Assembly (NCBI GenBank): GCA_024434115.1
Contig: QMIT01000014.1
Span: 62,001-126,000 of the forward strand
Direction of reading: 5' to 3'
Length of the DNA: 64,000 bases
Source of the DNA: Chloroflexota bacterium
Lineage (GTDB): Bacteria > Chloroflexota > Anaerolineae > Aggregatilineales > J027
A model generated the notes under the pieces. It was not told the origin of the DNA, did not search any database, and was given only the letters and a program-made list of their open reading frames with translations. Positions within the stretch are counted from its first letter, which is position 1; each line of letters starts with the position of its first letter. Positions 18,611 through 27,253 of this stretch are shown here, piece by piece. Position numbers and translations under genes: made by a program.

Positions 18611-19042
18611 ATGTCGAATGAAGTGAGAGAGAGAATTCAAGTAGATGATCTTGGCACATATCGGCGCGGACAGCGGGTAGTTGAATATAACCCGTCAGTG
18701 GCGGAAGTTTTTGTATCCCGATTGACCCAATTGGCGTGGTTGGTGGTCAGCGTGATTGATCTGCTGATCGTGACGCGGTTTGTGTTGAAACTGCTGGATG
18801 CCAACGCCGCCAACAGCTTCGTGGATTTCATCTATGACGTCAGCTACCCGTTTGTCCGCCTATTTAATGGCATTATCGAATCCCCCACCTTTGATAACGG
18901 GGCGATCTTGGATGTGCCCTCGATTATCGCGCTGGTGGTGTGGACGCTGGTCGCGGGGGTGCTGATAGAGTTGTTCTGGATTCTCTTTGCGGGGACGGGA
19001 CGCACGCGGCGTGTCACTACGATTGAGCGCAACGATTACTAA
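18611..19042 (+). CDS. YggT-family membrane protein
   Basis: A 143-residue protein. After a polar N-terminal stretch of about 35 residues come two membrane segments (about 40-62 and 105-130) around a loop with RFVLKLLDANAANSFVDFIY and YPFVRLFNG, the typical YGGT-repeat pattern (Lys/Arg-Leu-Leu-Gly/Asp-Ala-Asn ... Pro-Phe). The C-terminus is basic (RTRRVTT). Family members are small inner-membrane proteins linked to cell-envelope or osmotic functions, with poorly defined roles. Preceded by GAGGTG and followed by a clear terminator. Confidence 0.8.
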   Translation: MSNEVRERIQVDDLGTYRRGQRVVEYNPSVAEVFVSRLTQLAWLVVSVIDLLIVTRFVLKLLDANAANSFVDFIYDVSYPFVRLFNGIIESPTFDNGAILDVPSIIALVVWTLVAGVLIELFWILFAGTGRTRRVTTIERNDY

Positions 19043-19058
19043 TTCCCGCAGGGTGTTG

Positions 19059-19091
19059 AAAAAGGACAGGCTAGGTTAGTCTGTCCTTTTT
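19059..19091 (+). terminator. intrinsic terminator after the YggT-like gene
   Basis: AAAAAGGACAG and CTGTCCTTTTT form an 11-bp perfect stem with an 11-base loop. The flanking A and T runs make it functional on both strands. It lies 17 bases past the stop at 19042. Confidence 0.88.
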
Positions 19092-19100
19092 GTTTTGGTA

Positions 19101-19131
19101 ACACGGGGCTAAAGCCGCCGTGCTGAATTTA
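19101..19131 (+). repeat. 31-nt palindromic dispersed repeat, copy 1
   Basis: The core CACGG-GGCT-AA-AGCC-G-CCGTG folds as two nested inverted repeats and is followed by CTGAATTTA. Near-identical copies lie at 37939 and 46920, all on the plus strand and all shortly after plus-strand genes. Confidence 0.8.
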
Positions 19132-19169
19132 GCAAGTTTGGCACGTTAACACGAAATTACTGTATACCA

Positions 19170-20153
19170 TCATTGGGCTATGGTATCGCAGGAAGTTACC
19201 TCAAAATTGGTGACGCTGACCCACCCTCCTTCGATAAAACCGCCTCCAACATGGGTAGGATAACCGTAGTCAGGGTCGTAACTTACCGAGCAGAAATCCA
19301 AACATTCATCGGCCAATTGAAATAATGTCTCTACTGGGTCTTGCGTGGGGTGTTCGTATCGGCTTAACTCAGTTTGGCAACCCGTTGATGGGTCATTACA
19401 ATAAGGATTCTCAGCTTTGACCATTATGCCGTCGCAGATAGTAACTTTTGCCGTGCCCATAGAATAGATGCCACTATATCCAGCAGTCTCATAGGTGATT
19501 ATATAATCCTCTGGTTGATAGTTTTCCCACTTTTGCTGCTGTCGCTTGACTTCAGCGTGATGGTTTTTGATGACCCCATTTCGCTCAATATATAGGGCCA
19601 AGAAAACCAAGCATATACAGGCTACCATTAATGCTAGGCCAGCTAAAATAACCTCTGTCAAACGATAGATACAGTTATTTAGACGGTTTTCCTTATTCTT
19701 TCTAAGGCTCAACTTTTCTTTTATTTGGGCAGACTCAATCCACAAATCGTCATAAATAACTTTGCCGTCACACGCCTCAATTACGACGACAAGAGGCCAT
19801 GTTGAAAGCGGCATGGCCTCAGCGAGAATATCCAGTTTTAGATAATCGCCAACAACTGCGGAACTCCACCAAATCCATTCCCGATCATGCAAACCATTTA
19901 GCCATGTTTCTAGGTTGAATCTCGGATCATTCAGCAGCCAATCAGGAAGAAACGGCTTGGCCTCACTTGGTTTGATGAAATCCCCTAAATCTTCGTCACA
20001 AAACCTACCCCAACTCGCAGCCGCCTCCCACACGGATTTTAATTTCAAGAGCAAATCAGCATTATCCATTGACCGCACAAGAATCGTTTTAGCCATTGAA
20101 GGCGGATGTGTATCAGGGCGGGTTTCTTGAAGATTTAGCTGCTCGTCAAGCAT
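19170..20153 (-). CDS. membrane protein with DUF6174-like C-terminal domain
   Basis: A 327-residue protein. The cytoplasmic N-terminal half (about 1-160) is Trp-rich and unrecognised. One membrane segment follows (about 168-192), then an outer domain (about 210-327). In that domain the spacing of 'Tyr-x-Ile-Thr-Tyr', 'Val-Thr-Ile-Cys-Asp-Gly', 'Pro-Val-Glu-x-Leu-Phe' and 'Ser-Tyr-Asp-Pro-x-Tyr-Gly-Tyr-Pro-Thr' matches DUF6174. Six or more cysteines outside suggest disulfides. It is followed upstream (28 bp) by a small coiled-coil protein on the same strand, probably the same transcript. Function unknown. Confidence 0.75.
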   Translation of the reverse strand: MLDEQLNLQETRPDTHPPSMAKTILVRSMDNADLLLKLKSVWEAAASWGRFCDEDLGDFIKPSEAKPFLPDWLLNDPRFNLETWLNGLHDREWIWWSSAVVGDYLKLDILAEAMPLSTWPLVVVIEACDGKVIYDDLWIESAQIKEKLSLRKNKENRLNNCIYRLTEVILAGLALMVACICLVFLALYIERNGVIKNHHAEVKRQQQKWENYQPEDYIITYETAGYSGIYSMGTAKVTICDGIMVKAENPYCNDPSTGCQTELSRYEHPTQDPVETLFQLADECLDFCSVSYDPDYGYPTHVGGGFIEGGWVSVTNFEVTSCDTIAQ

Positions 20154-20181
20154 TTGCTGAAGCCTTGCGCCTCTATTTACA

Positions 20182-20490
20182 TTATGCCTCGAAGCCGTAA
20201 CCCAGTAATTCGCTAAATTCTAGGTTGAATATTTGGTCGTCTTTGAGGTGAGTGGTTATCAGATCAAGGCGGTATATCTCTTGTTCAATCTCATAGATGC
20301 GACGGCACAGTTGGTCAATTTCTTCGCGCTCTTCACTGGAAATATCATCTTTTCCATATAATGAATAGCCCCTCCCTCCACCATGCCCATAGGTTGGCTC
20401 GGTACTACGGATAAGATATGAACGCACCCGCCGAGAATCCTTTAGGAATTCCTCTAGGGCTTCGTTCCGTTTTTCCAGCCGAGCAACCAA
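20182..20490 (-). CDS. small coiled-coil protein
   Basis: About 102 residues, highly charged. Two helical segments (about 1-28 and 52-85) have Glu/Arg/Leu/Ile heptad spacing, separated by a Gly/Tyr/His-rich loop (TYGHGGGRGYSLYGKDD). The start is uncertain: TTG at 20490 is used and no strong ribosome site is visible. It is probably the first gene of a unit with the DUF6174-like membrane protein 28 bp downstream. No family recognised. Confidence 0.55.
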   Translation of the reverse strand: MVARLEKRNEALEEFLKDSRRVRSYLIRSTEPTYGHGGGRGYSLYGKDDISSEEREEIDQLCRRIYEIEQEIYRLDLITTHLKDDQIFNLEFSELLGYGFEA

Positions 20491-20558
20491 TCCAGCTCGT
20501 CGTTTTTGAATTGCTATTTAATTTCCTTACCTGTTTTTTGAAAGCGTAATGTGGACAT

Positions 20559-22028
20559 TTAGTACAGGGCCTTTCGCCAAAGGGCATCCAAGACAATCAA
20601 GGCGGTTAGATTACGCATATTGTAGCCGTAACGCAGACCGTCAGCGTTGAAGATGCCCGTTTCTTGAGTGGGGTCAAAACTCGGATGCAGGCCATCGCCA
20701 CTCAGCCCATAATTCGGCAAGGATTGGAGGGATTGCCAATAATCCCACAGTGGGATGTTGTTAGAACGCGCCACGCTGCGGATGATGTTGTTAAATTCCG
20801 CCACACGGTTGACGCCTGAGCCAAGTTGGTCGGGGATGGTGCTGAGGACGGGAATCACGCCCATATCAATACTGGTTTGCACGATGGTCTGCAAATTGGC
20901 GCGATAACTGGCGCTGTCTACCCATGCGGTATCGTTCGAGCCGAACATAATCAGCGCGACGGCGGGCTTGACCACACGATATTCGCAAGCCAGCGGCGTC
21001 TCCCCAATCTGGCAAACCCCCGGCACCGCGAGTTCGGGATTGAGGACATCATAGGTTGTCCAACCGCCGCGTGCCGCCAAACTTTCATTATTAAAGGAAT
21101 TGCCCGTGCGTGCGCCTGTGGTCGAGAAAAAGTCCACGACAGGCTGTAAATAACCATAAGATTCGAGACGCAGGCCACCTGAGCCAACAGGATTCAAAAA
21201 TAAAGGGCTGGCGGTTACACTGTCGCCGACTTTGGAAAAGACATCGCGGCGATTGCCCAACTGTTGACCGCGCACATAAATTTGACGGGCATGTGCGCCG
21301 ATATTCGAGACAATATTGGATGAGGCGGCGGGAGCAGAAGTATTGGTAGATGGCGTTGTCGTATTGCCATTATTGGTGGTTGGTGGCGCGACTTCAATGA
21401 CGGGGAGGCTGTTGACATCACCCGTCACACGCACCAATTGATAAAACAACCAACCTTCTTGCCCATCAATCACAGCGCGATACCACTGGCTGGTGCGACC
21501 ATTGGGGGTAAAGACTGTGCCTCGACCCAGTTGGCGGAGAATTGGATAATTTGTGCCGGGGCCGCCACGAAAATTGACCTGACCAATGGTTGTACCTGCT
21601 GCTACCCCACTGGAAGCAGTCGTTGTACCGGGGTCGGTTGGCGACGTGGGATTGGTCGACGCGGTTGAGCCTGTACCCGTCGCATTGGATAGAGGGACAG
21701 AATTTAGATTGACGCCGGGTTGGAATTCGAGGTAATCAATCAAGACCCAGCCTGTTAAACCGCCACCCGTCGGAGCGACGTAGACCCATAAACCACCATT
21801 ATCAGCCTGATCTTCACGCCCCTGCACATTGACCACCGTGCCAGATGGATACTGCCCAATCACGTTGGAATTGGGGCCGGGGACATCACGCACATTCAAT
21901 AATTGGGGGATGACACGCGCTTGGATAGGGTCTTGGGCGCGACTGAGGTTGGCAATTGGAAATAGGGCCATTATCAACGTGCTAATCAGCAACATCAGGC
22001 CCAGAATTGGTTGTATCTTTTTCATCAT
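20559..22028 (-). CDS. secreted SGNH/GDSL hydrolase with two SH3b domains
   Basis: About 489 residues. A signal peptide (cleavage near residue 30) is followed by two bacterial SH3 domains (about 36-102, with LNVRDVPGPNSNVIG, and about 148-202, with VNFRGGPGTNYPIL) joined by a Ser/Thr/Pro linker. After a second linker comes an SGNH-type esterase domain (about 250-489) with GDS (block I), GSND (block III) and DGLHPS (block V). It probably deacylates cell-wall or extracellular polysaccharide. Start taken at ATG 22028, a few codons after a TTG at 22037; GAGAG serves as ribosome site. Confidence 0.85.
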   Translation of the reverse strand: MMKKIQPILGLMLLISTLIMALFPIANLSRAQDPIQARVIPQLLNVRDVPGPNSNVIGQYPSGTVVNVQGREDQADNGGLWVYVAPTGGGLTGWVLIDYLEFQPGVNLNSVPLSNATGTGSTASTNPTSPTDPGTTTASSGVAAGTTIGQVNFRGGPGTNYPILRQLGRGTVFTPNGRTSQWYRAVIDGQEGWLFYQLVRVTGDVNSLPVIEVAPPTTNNGNTTTPSTNTSAPAASSNIVSNIGAHARQIYVRGQQLGNRRDVFSKVGDSVTASPLFLNPVGSGGLRLESYGYLQPVVDFFSTTGARTGNSFNNESLAARGGWTTYDVLNPELAVPGVCQIGETPLACEYRVVKPAVALIMFGSNDTAWVDSASYRANLQTIVQTSIDMGVIPVLSTIPDQLGSGVNRVAEFNNIIRSVARSNNIPLWDYWQSLQSLPNYGLSGDGLHPSFDPTQETGIFNADGLRYGYNMRNLTALIVLDALWRKALY

Positions 22029-22094
22029 CTCTCTCAAATGGTTTCATTCGTTTCGACGTTAGACTCTAGTAAATCAAGCGGCGGGTGTCAAGTG

Positions 22095-22123
22095 TTTACC
22101 CGGATGGGTCAGGCCCGTATAAT
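22095..22123 (+). promoter_or_regulatory. promoter giving a leaderless mRNA
   Basis: -35 TTTACC (22095-22100), 17-bp spacer, perfect -10 TATAAT (22118-22123). The ATG at 22131 lies exactly seven bases past the -10, so the transcript should begin at or next to the start codon; no ribosome site is present. Confidence 0.6.
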
Positions 22124-22130
22124 TGCCGCC

Positions 22131-24113
22131 ATGTCTCACTCAAACTCAAAAAACAACGCCCCTAATCGTAACACCCGTCTTTGGATTCCTACCCTACTTT
22201 TGTTCGGCGTTTTCCTTTGGCTGGCGGTTAACTTTCCGCACGAAAGCCTGTGGTACGACGAAACGGTCAATGCCTATCTTGCCAGCAGTTCGTGGTCAAC
22301 GATCTGGGATTGGTCGCGCAACATTGATAATCAGATGCCCCTCCATTTTTGGCTTTTGAAATTATGGGTCGGTGTTGTGGGTCAAAGTGAATTTTCGCTG
22401 CGGCTGTTTTCGGCGTTTTGTGCTTGGCTGGCGGCGGCAGGGATTTATGCACTCGGCAATCGGGTGACGGGCAAAATGATCGGCGGGGTGTTGGCACTTG
22501 TTATTTTGGCGGGGTCGGGCAGCTTTCTCTATGCGGCGGGGGAGGTGCGGACGTATGCGTTGGCGCTGGCCCTGCTGATTTTCTCGTGTTTGCTGCTGTG
22601 GGCATTATGGCGAGATATTGAACGTATCCGCTGGAAATTATGGGGGGCGTATCTAATTGTGACCCTGCTGATGGTTTACGCCCATTACACGGCATGGTTG
22701 GGGGTGGCAGCGCAGGGCATTTTTGTTGGGGTGCGGGTGCTGCAAGCACGAGGACGGGGATTTAAACAAGCGGTTTTGATTCCGGCGGGGTTAGCGCTCG
22801 GCTTTGCTCCTTGGTTGATTGCGCTGGCGGGACGTGATTTTAATGCAGGCACGGCGTTTTATGGCGAGGTATCGTGGCGGACGGCGTTTGAGGCCTATAC
22901 GGGGTTCGCGGCGTTTGGGCAGAAAATTTTGGATGACCCGGCGCGGCAAATGGCATGGGGCATGGTGGCGGCGACGGGCATCGCGGCGCTGGTTTGGTTA
23001 ATGGGGAAGAAAAAAGATAAAACGGCCTATCGTGGGTTCATTTTAGCGGTGGCGCTGGTGGTTGTGCCGCTGGCAGGGTTGATTTTTTCGGTCAATCAAA
23101 TCGAGGGCAAACTTTCGGGGCGTCATGCGTGGGTGATATGGCCCGCGATTGCGCTGATTTTGGCGGGCGGGTTGAGCCAAATTTATGACTGGTTGCCAAA
23201 TCGGGTAGGAAAAGCTGGCGTGCTGGTGGTGGTCGTCATCACATTGGGCCTAATGGCTCGCATAGATGCGGCGCTTCAGGATGAATATACGGGGGATTTT
23301 CGGCGGGCGTTTGAAATTTTGCAGCGGGAGGCCGACCCCGACGATATTTTGATTTTGCAGGACGGCACATTATTTACGGCGGCTGAATATTATGATGCGC
23401 CGATACCCTATACCGGGATTCCCCGCGATAAATTGACCGATGTCAGCCATGAGGTGGAATTTTTTGAGGCGGTGGACAGCCTCGCATTGATCTTGACCCC
23501 ACAGACACAACATATCTGGGTGCTGGCATGGCAGGGGAACACGATGGATCCCACCATGCTGGCGTTTGCGCTGCCAGAATATTTGAGCGATGGACAGCGG
23601 CGGGTGTGGATGGGGCCGACGGTGCCGGATGTGTACAGCGAGGTGACGCTGGTCGAATATCGGATTGCGGAGGGCAAGGAGTCGTTATTCGATCATATTG
23701 TGGCTTATCCCGGCATTTTGCGGGTGCAGCCAGATGGGCCAGCACTGTTGGGGTTTGAGGTGTATACGTCGTTTGATGAGCGGGCCGAAAATGATACCGA
23801 TTTTTGCAGTGTGATGGTGCATACGTGGTGGTGGCGTGGGGATACGGACTATCCGACGACGATGATGAGCATTAGCCTGCTGGATGCCGAAGAGAAGCGC
23901 ATTGCCCAACGCGATCAACCTTTGGCGGGGTATACCTTTGGGCAGGAAAAATGGACGCCATATGTGCCGACCTTGGGGCGGGTTGAATTGCAGTATCCAT
24001 GTGCGATGTTGGTCGGTGGACAAGAATATGACGTTTGGTTGGCGGTGTATGATTTGAATGCGGAAAAGGAAACGCAGACCTATTTGCTGAAAACGTTTAG
24101 CCCCCCGCATTAA
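22131..24113 (+). CDS. GT-C family membrane glycosyltransferase (GT39-like)
   Basis: About 660 residues. The first outer loop reads ESLWYDETVNAYLASSSW, the classical GT39/PMT-like Asp-Glu motif, followed by roughly ten membrane segments (to about residue 410) and a soluble C-terminal domain of about 230 residues. It should transfer a sugar from a polyprenyl-phosphate donor to an exported acceptor. The start at 22131 is chosen because the promoter lies immediately upstream; an in-frame ATG at 22011 would overlap the divergent gene. Its end overlaps the convergent gene by 17 bp. Confidence 0.87.
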   Translation: MSHSNSKNNAPNRNTRLWIPTLLLFGVFLWLAVNFPHESLWYDETVNAYLASSSWSTIWDWSRNIDNQMPLHFWLLKLWVGVVGQSEFSLRLFSAFCAWLAAAGIYALGNRVTGKMIGGVLALVILAGSGSFLYAAGEVRTYALALALLIFSCLLLWALWRDIERIRWKLWGAYLIVTLLMVYAHYTAWLGVAAQGIFVGVRVLQARGRGFKQAVLIPAGLALGFAPWLIALAGRDFNAGTAFYGEVSWRTAFEAYTGFAAFGQKILDDPARQMAWGMVAATGIAALVWLMGKKKDKTAYRGFILAVALVVVPLAGLIFSVNQIEGKLSGRHAWVIWPAIALILAGGLSQIYDWLPNRVGKAGVLVVVVITLGLMARIDAALQDEYTGDFRRAFEILQREADPDDILILQDGTLFTAAEYYDAPIPYTGIPRDKLTDVSHEVEFFEAVDSLALILTPQTQHIWVLAWQGNTMDPTMLAFALPEYLSDGQRRVWMGPTVPDVYSEVTLVEYRIAEGKESLFDHIVAYPGILRVQPDGPALLGFEVYTSFDERAENDTDFCSVMVHTWWWRGDTDYPTTMMSISLLDAEEKRIAQRDQPLAGYTFGQEKWTPYVPTLGRVELQYPCAMLVGGQEYDVWLAVYDLNAEKETQTYLLKTFSPPH

Positions 24114-25527
24114 AGGCCATAATCCGACTGGTGAGAATAATGTAGATGTCGGGAATCAGCAGCGCGATAATGTAGCAGTTGAGTAACGTTACCCACCGGA
24201 GGCGCAATCGGGGTGAAATTCCTATGGAGGCGCGGCGTATCATGGGGTCGTTCAGGATGAGGGCCATCAGGAACATAAAGGGTAAAAAGAGGCTCAACAT
24301 AAATCGCTGACCACCATTAATCGGCACAAACCACGCATAGAGTAGTATATAGGCTATAAAGTAGAGTATACAAAAAACACCCGCGAAGAAGTGCCGCTTT
24401 ATAAAAGGTATTCCCCAGACGGGTAGCGCCAAAATCCCCAAGGCCAAAGCTGCACGTGAATAAAGACTGACATATCGGCAGTAACCGTAATTGAATTCCT
24501 CGCAATGCTTGATTTTGGATTCTTTTAATCCCGTTCTGAAACGCTGCACAATATCTTTTGGGGTGTGGGTGTGGAGATAGGAAGTGAGACTGGGAATTTG
24601 GTCAGCAGGCATTTGCGGCCACCCTTCACGATCCCCATATGCGCGTGTCCCTTGAGCGACCTCAGCCCATGAATCGTACCACACATAAAAGGTCGAATTG
24701 ACATTGTAGAAATATGAGCCAAAAGTTTGCTTGTTGCGATAAAACTGGGGCGCACCCACCAACAGAAACATCAGAATGACACAAAACGCCGTCAGTGCAG
24801 CATATTGGACTGATTGGCGCGTGATGTGGTGGCGATTAGCTAATGTGTGAAAGGCCCACTGCGCACCATAGACCACCACGAATATCCCGACGGCGGGCAG
24901 CACAGAGGGCTTAATTAGGTGAGCAAAACCTAATAGCTCTCCGGTCAAAAGGCCAATCCGCCAATTTGGTTCAACCATGAGTTTCAGCATCCCTAAGAAG
25001 GCACAGAAGCTGATAAAGTAGTAGGGGAGTTCTGGTTGAAAATAGGGTGCTTTAAAGACGAACAGGGTGAAGGTTGTTATCAGGAATAAATTTATGGCGG
25101 TGAAGGGTTGAAGATAGCGCAAAAAGATGAGATATAGCCCTAGTAGTAGCGCCATCGAAAGGATGACATTTAACTGTTTACCCCGGTCAAAAAAGGTTTG
25201 CTCGGAAAGTCCGGGTGCGTATTGGGTGGCGAGCAAAGCCGGATATAGGGGGGCACGTGCGCCATCACCGGGATAATTACCCTGTGTACGATATATTTTT
25301 TTGGCATAACCCATATAGGCGCTTTGATCATGGGCTTTTATATCGGTGTTGACAGAAATAAGGCTGCGTTGGGAGGCGTGCCAATACAATACCATTGATA
25401 GACAAAAAATGCCCAACAATGTCAGGAATTGCGGCCATTTATGGTGAGTGGGCAATTGGAAATTGGGCAATGGCTGTCTCTCATGCCGAGTTTTGACCAT
25501 TAAATCGCGGATTGCCTCCGAACCCAT
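24097..25527 (-). CDS. polytopic membrane protein, probable GT-C glycosyltransferase
   Basis: About 476 residues with around eleven hydrophobic segments. The first outer loop has TDIKAHDQSAYMGYAKK and GARAPLYPALLA, resembling the Asp-containing loop and 'R-x-P-LYP' motif of GT39/GT83-like enzymes. The Pro-rich cytoplasmic N-terminus is unusual. Start taken at ATG 25527 because AGGTGAG lies seven bases upstream, within an inverted repeat shared with the divergent gene. It overlaps the convergent GT39-like gene by 17 bp. Confidence 0.75.
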   Translation of the reverse strand: MGSEAIRDLMVKTRHERQPLPNFQLPTHHKWPQFLTLLGIFCLSMVLYWHASQRSLISVNTDIKAHDQSAYMGYAKKIYRTQGNYPGDGARAPLYPALLATQYAPGLSEQTFFDRGKQLNVILSMALLLGLYLIFLRYLQPFTAINLFLITTFTLFVFKAPYFQPELPYYFISFCAFLGMLKLMVEPNWRIGLLTGELLGFAHLIKPSVLPAVGIFVVVYGAQWAFHTLANRHHITRQSVQYAALTAFCVILMFLLVGAPQFYRNKQTFGSYFYNVNSTFYVWYDSWAEVAQGTRAYGDREGWPQMPADQIPSLTSYLHTHTPKDIVQRFRTGLKESKIKHCEEFNYGYCRYVSLYSRAALALGILALPVWGIPFIKRHFFAGVFCILYFIAYILLYAWFVPINGGQRFMLSLFLPFMFLMALILNDPMIRRASIGISPRLRLRWVTLLNCYIIALLIPDIYIILTSRIMAFNAGG

Positions 25528-25533
25528 GCTCCA

Positions 25534-25555
25534 TCTCACCTAATCTGAGGTGAGA
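25534..25555. repeat. inverted repeat supplying ribosome sites to both divergent genes
   Basis: TCTCACCT and AGGTGAGA form perfect 8-bp arms with a 6-base spacer. Each arm presents AGGTGAG to one of the two divergent genes (ATG at 25527 on minus, ATG at 25566 on plus), so the palindrome may be both ribosome site and operator. Confidence 0.5.
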
Positions 25556-25565
25556 CACATGGGGG

Positions 25566-26210
25566 ATGCTGTTTCTGCGAGGATTTGTTATAAGTGGGAT
25601 TCAAGGCTTAGGAATTGGAAGCGTGGCGATGGCAAAACAGAGTATCTGGCGAAGAAACAAACAAGATTTGGATTACTTCCGAAGCCTGCTGACGGCGACG
25701 GTTGGTGGAGCAGCGGGTGTTGCGGCGATGGCGGCCTATTGGAAAACAGTAACCGCAATTACGGGTAGAGACCCCCGGCAAAACAAGACCAATTATGCTG
25801 GCGAACAGCCGCTCGATTCAATTTCCATCGTGGGTAAGCAACACGAACGAGGGGAGTCTTCGACTGGCGCGATTGGGCGAATTGTTTATCGAGCCTTGAT
25901 GGGGCGTGCGCCGCAATCCCAAGAGACCCGCACCTTCCTTAGCTACCTTGTGCATTGGGTCATCAGCTTAGGGATGAGCGGGATTAGTGGTAGCTTGCAG
26001 AGACGACGAAACAAACCCGACGCAAAAAATGGCTTGATGCTTGGAAGCGGTCTATTTTTGCTGGGCGATGAGTTGGCGATGCCGCTGCTGGGGCTTGCAG
26101 ATGGGCCAACTGCCTATCCGCCCAAATTGCATATACACAGCTTTGGTGCTCATGTTGCCTATGGATTGGCGTCGTCGTTTGCGACCAAAATCCTGCGAAA
26201 ATTTATTTAG
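25566..26210 (+). CDS. DUF1440/YagU-like membrane protein
   Basis: A 214-residue protein with about four weak membrane segments. The C-terminal half (GLMLGSGLFLLGDELAMP and LGLADGPTAYPPKLH, His-containing helices) resembles the DUF1440/YagU group of inner-membrane proteins. The first 21 residues before an internal ATG (MAKQSIWRR, 25629) may not be translated. Its stop overlaps the stop of the convergent SIS-domain gene by 4 bp. Function unknown. Confidence 0.7.
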   Translation: MLFLRGFVISGIQGLGIGSVAMAKQSIWRRNKQDLDYFRSLLTATVGGAAGVAAMAAYWKTVTAITGRDPRQNKTNYAGEQPLDSISIVGKQHERGESSTGAIGRIVYRALMGRAPQSQETRTFLSYLVHWVISLGMSGISGSLQRRRNKPDAKNGLMLGSGLFLLGDELAMPLLGLADGPTAYPPKLHIHSFGAHVAYGLASSFATKILRKFI

Positions 26211-27238
26211 GTTGTAATGGTGACTTTGGTGAGGCCACGCGGTTGATCCACCGGATAACCTTTGACCTTTGCCAAACTCATCGCCAAAATTTGACCGGGC
26301 ATGACGGCACAAATGGGGCTTAACCACTCGGCAATGGGTGGGATGGGCATAAAATTTTGAGCAAACGACCCGGCTGATGGCTCATTGGAAATAACCAGAT
26401 TTTCGGCTTGGCGCTCCTGCAATTTCTCCAATAAATCTACCATCAATGCTAACGTTTTGCCTGCGGGGGCGACACTAATGACCGGGAAGCCGCTGCCGAC
26501 CACCGCAATCGGGCCATGCCGGAAATCCGCCTCACTATATTCTTGACAGGTCAGATAACAGAGTTCCTTTAGCTTCAGGCTGATTTCAAAGGCGGTGCTA
26601 TAGTTATAACCCCGTCCAATCACCGCACAACGTTCGGCATAACGATAGCGTTCGGCCCACGACCACACATTTTCGGAGAGGCGGAGGGTTTCGGCGGCTT
26701 TGATGGGGAGTTCAGCCAATGCCTCATTTAATTCAGTTTTGTCCACAAGGGCCGCCGTTAGCATTGCCACAGCGGTTAATTCGGCGGTATAGGTCTTGGT
26801 CGCTGCGATACTCAATTCTGGCCCACTGTGGAGGGGTAAATGATATTCACCCGTATCGGCCATTAAAGAATCGGGATTATTGGTGATGGTGACGGTCAAT
26901 GCACCCTGCTCCCGCGCATCTTGAACGACTTGGTTGACATCTACTGACTGGCCCGATTGGGAAATGCCGATCACCAGTGCTCTATTCAAGCGGGGAGTCG
27001 TGTCATATAACGTATGGACAGAGGGGGTTGCCAAACCGACGGGTAGACCTGCCTGAATGCCCATTAAATATTGCGCGTAACGGCCTGCATTGTCGGATGT
27101 GCCACGTGCCGCAATCCACACAAAGGCGGGGTCAAAATCTCGAATGGCTTGGGCGATACGGCGGGCAGTGCCACTTTCTTCATCTAATAGGCCTTGAATT
27201 ACGGCAGGCTGTTCGGCAATTTCTTGTTCAATATACAT
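26207..27238 (-). CDS. double-SIS sugar isomerase/deaminase (GlmS C-terminal / NagB-II type)
   Basis: About 343 residues with two SIS domains (about 28-165 and 195-330). Motifs include AARGTSDNAG, GISQSGQSVDV, SIAATKTYTAEL and FRHGPIAVV, as in the isomerase half of GlmS. Free-standing members deaminate or isomerise amino-sugar phosphates, for example glucosamine-6-phosphate to fructose-6-phosphate. It lacks the glutaminase domain. Start at ATG 27238, two codons after a TTG, with GAGAG upstream. It is the last gene of the amino-sugar operon and would feed its products into glycolysis. Confidence 0.88.
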   Translation of the reverse strand: MYIEQEIAEQPAVIQGLLDEESGTARRIAQAIRDFDPAFVWIAARGTSDNAGRYAQYLMGIQAGLPVGLATPSVHTLYDTTPRLNRALVIGISQSGQSVDVNQVVQDAREQGALTVTITNNPDSLMADTGEYHLPLHSGPELSIAATKTYTAELTAVAMLTAALVDKTELNEALAELPIKAAETLRLSENVWSWAERYRYAERCAVIGRGYNYSTAFEISLKLKELCYLTCQEYSEADFRHGPIAVVGSGFPVISVAPAGKTLALMVDLLEKLQERQAENLVISNEPSAGSFAQNFMPIPPIAEWLSPICAVMPGQILAMSLAKVKGYPVDQPRGLTKVTITT

Positions 27239-27253
27239 GCTCAACTCTCAATT

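Noticed and set aside
22011-22130. Upstream ATG (22011) for the GT39-like protein
   Set aside because: It would overlap the divergent SGNH gene and span the promoter; the ATG at 22131 fits the family start.
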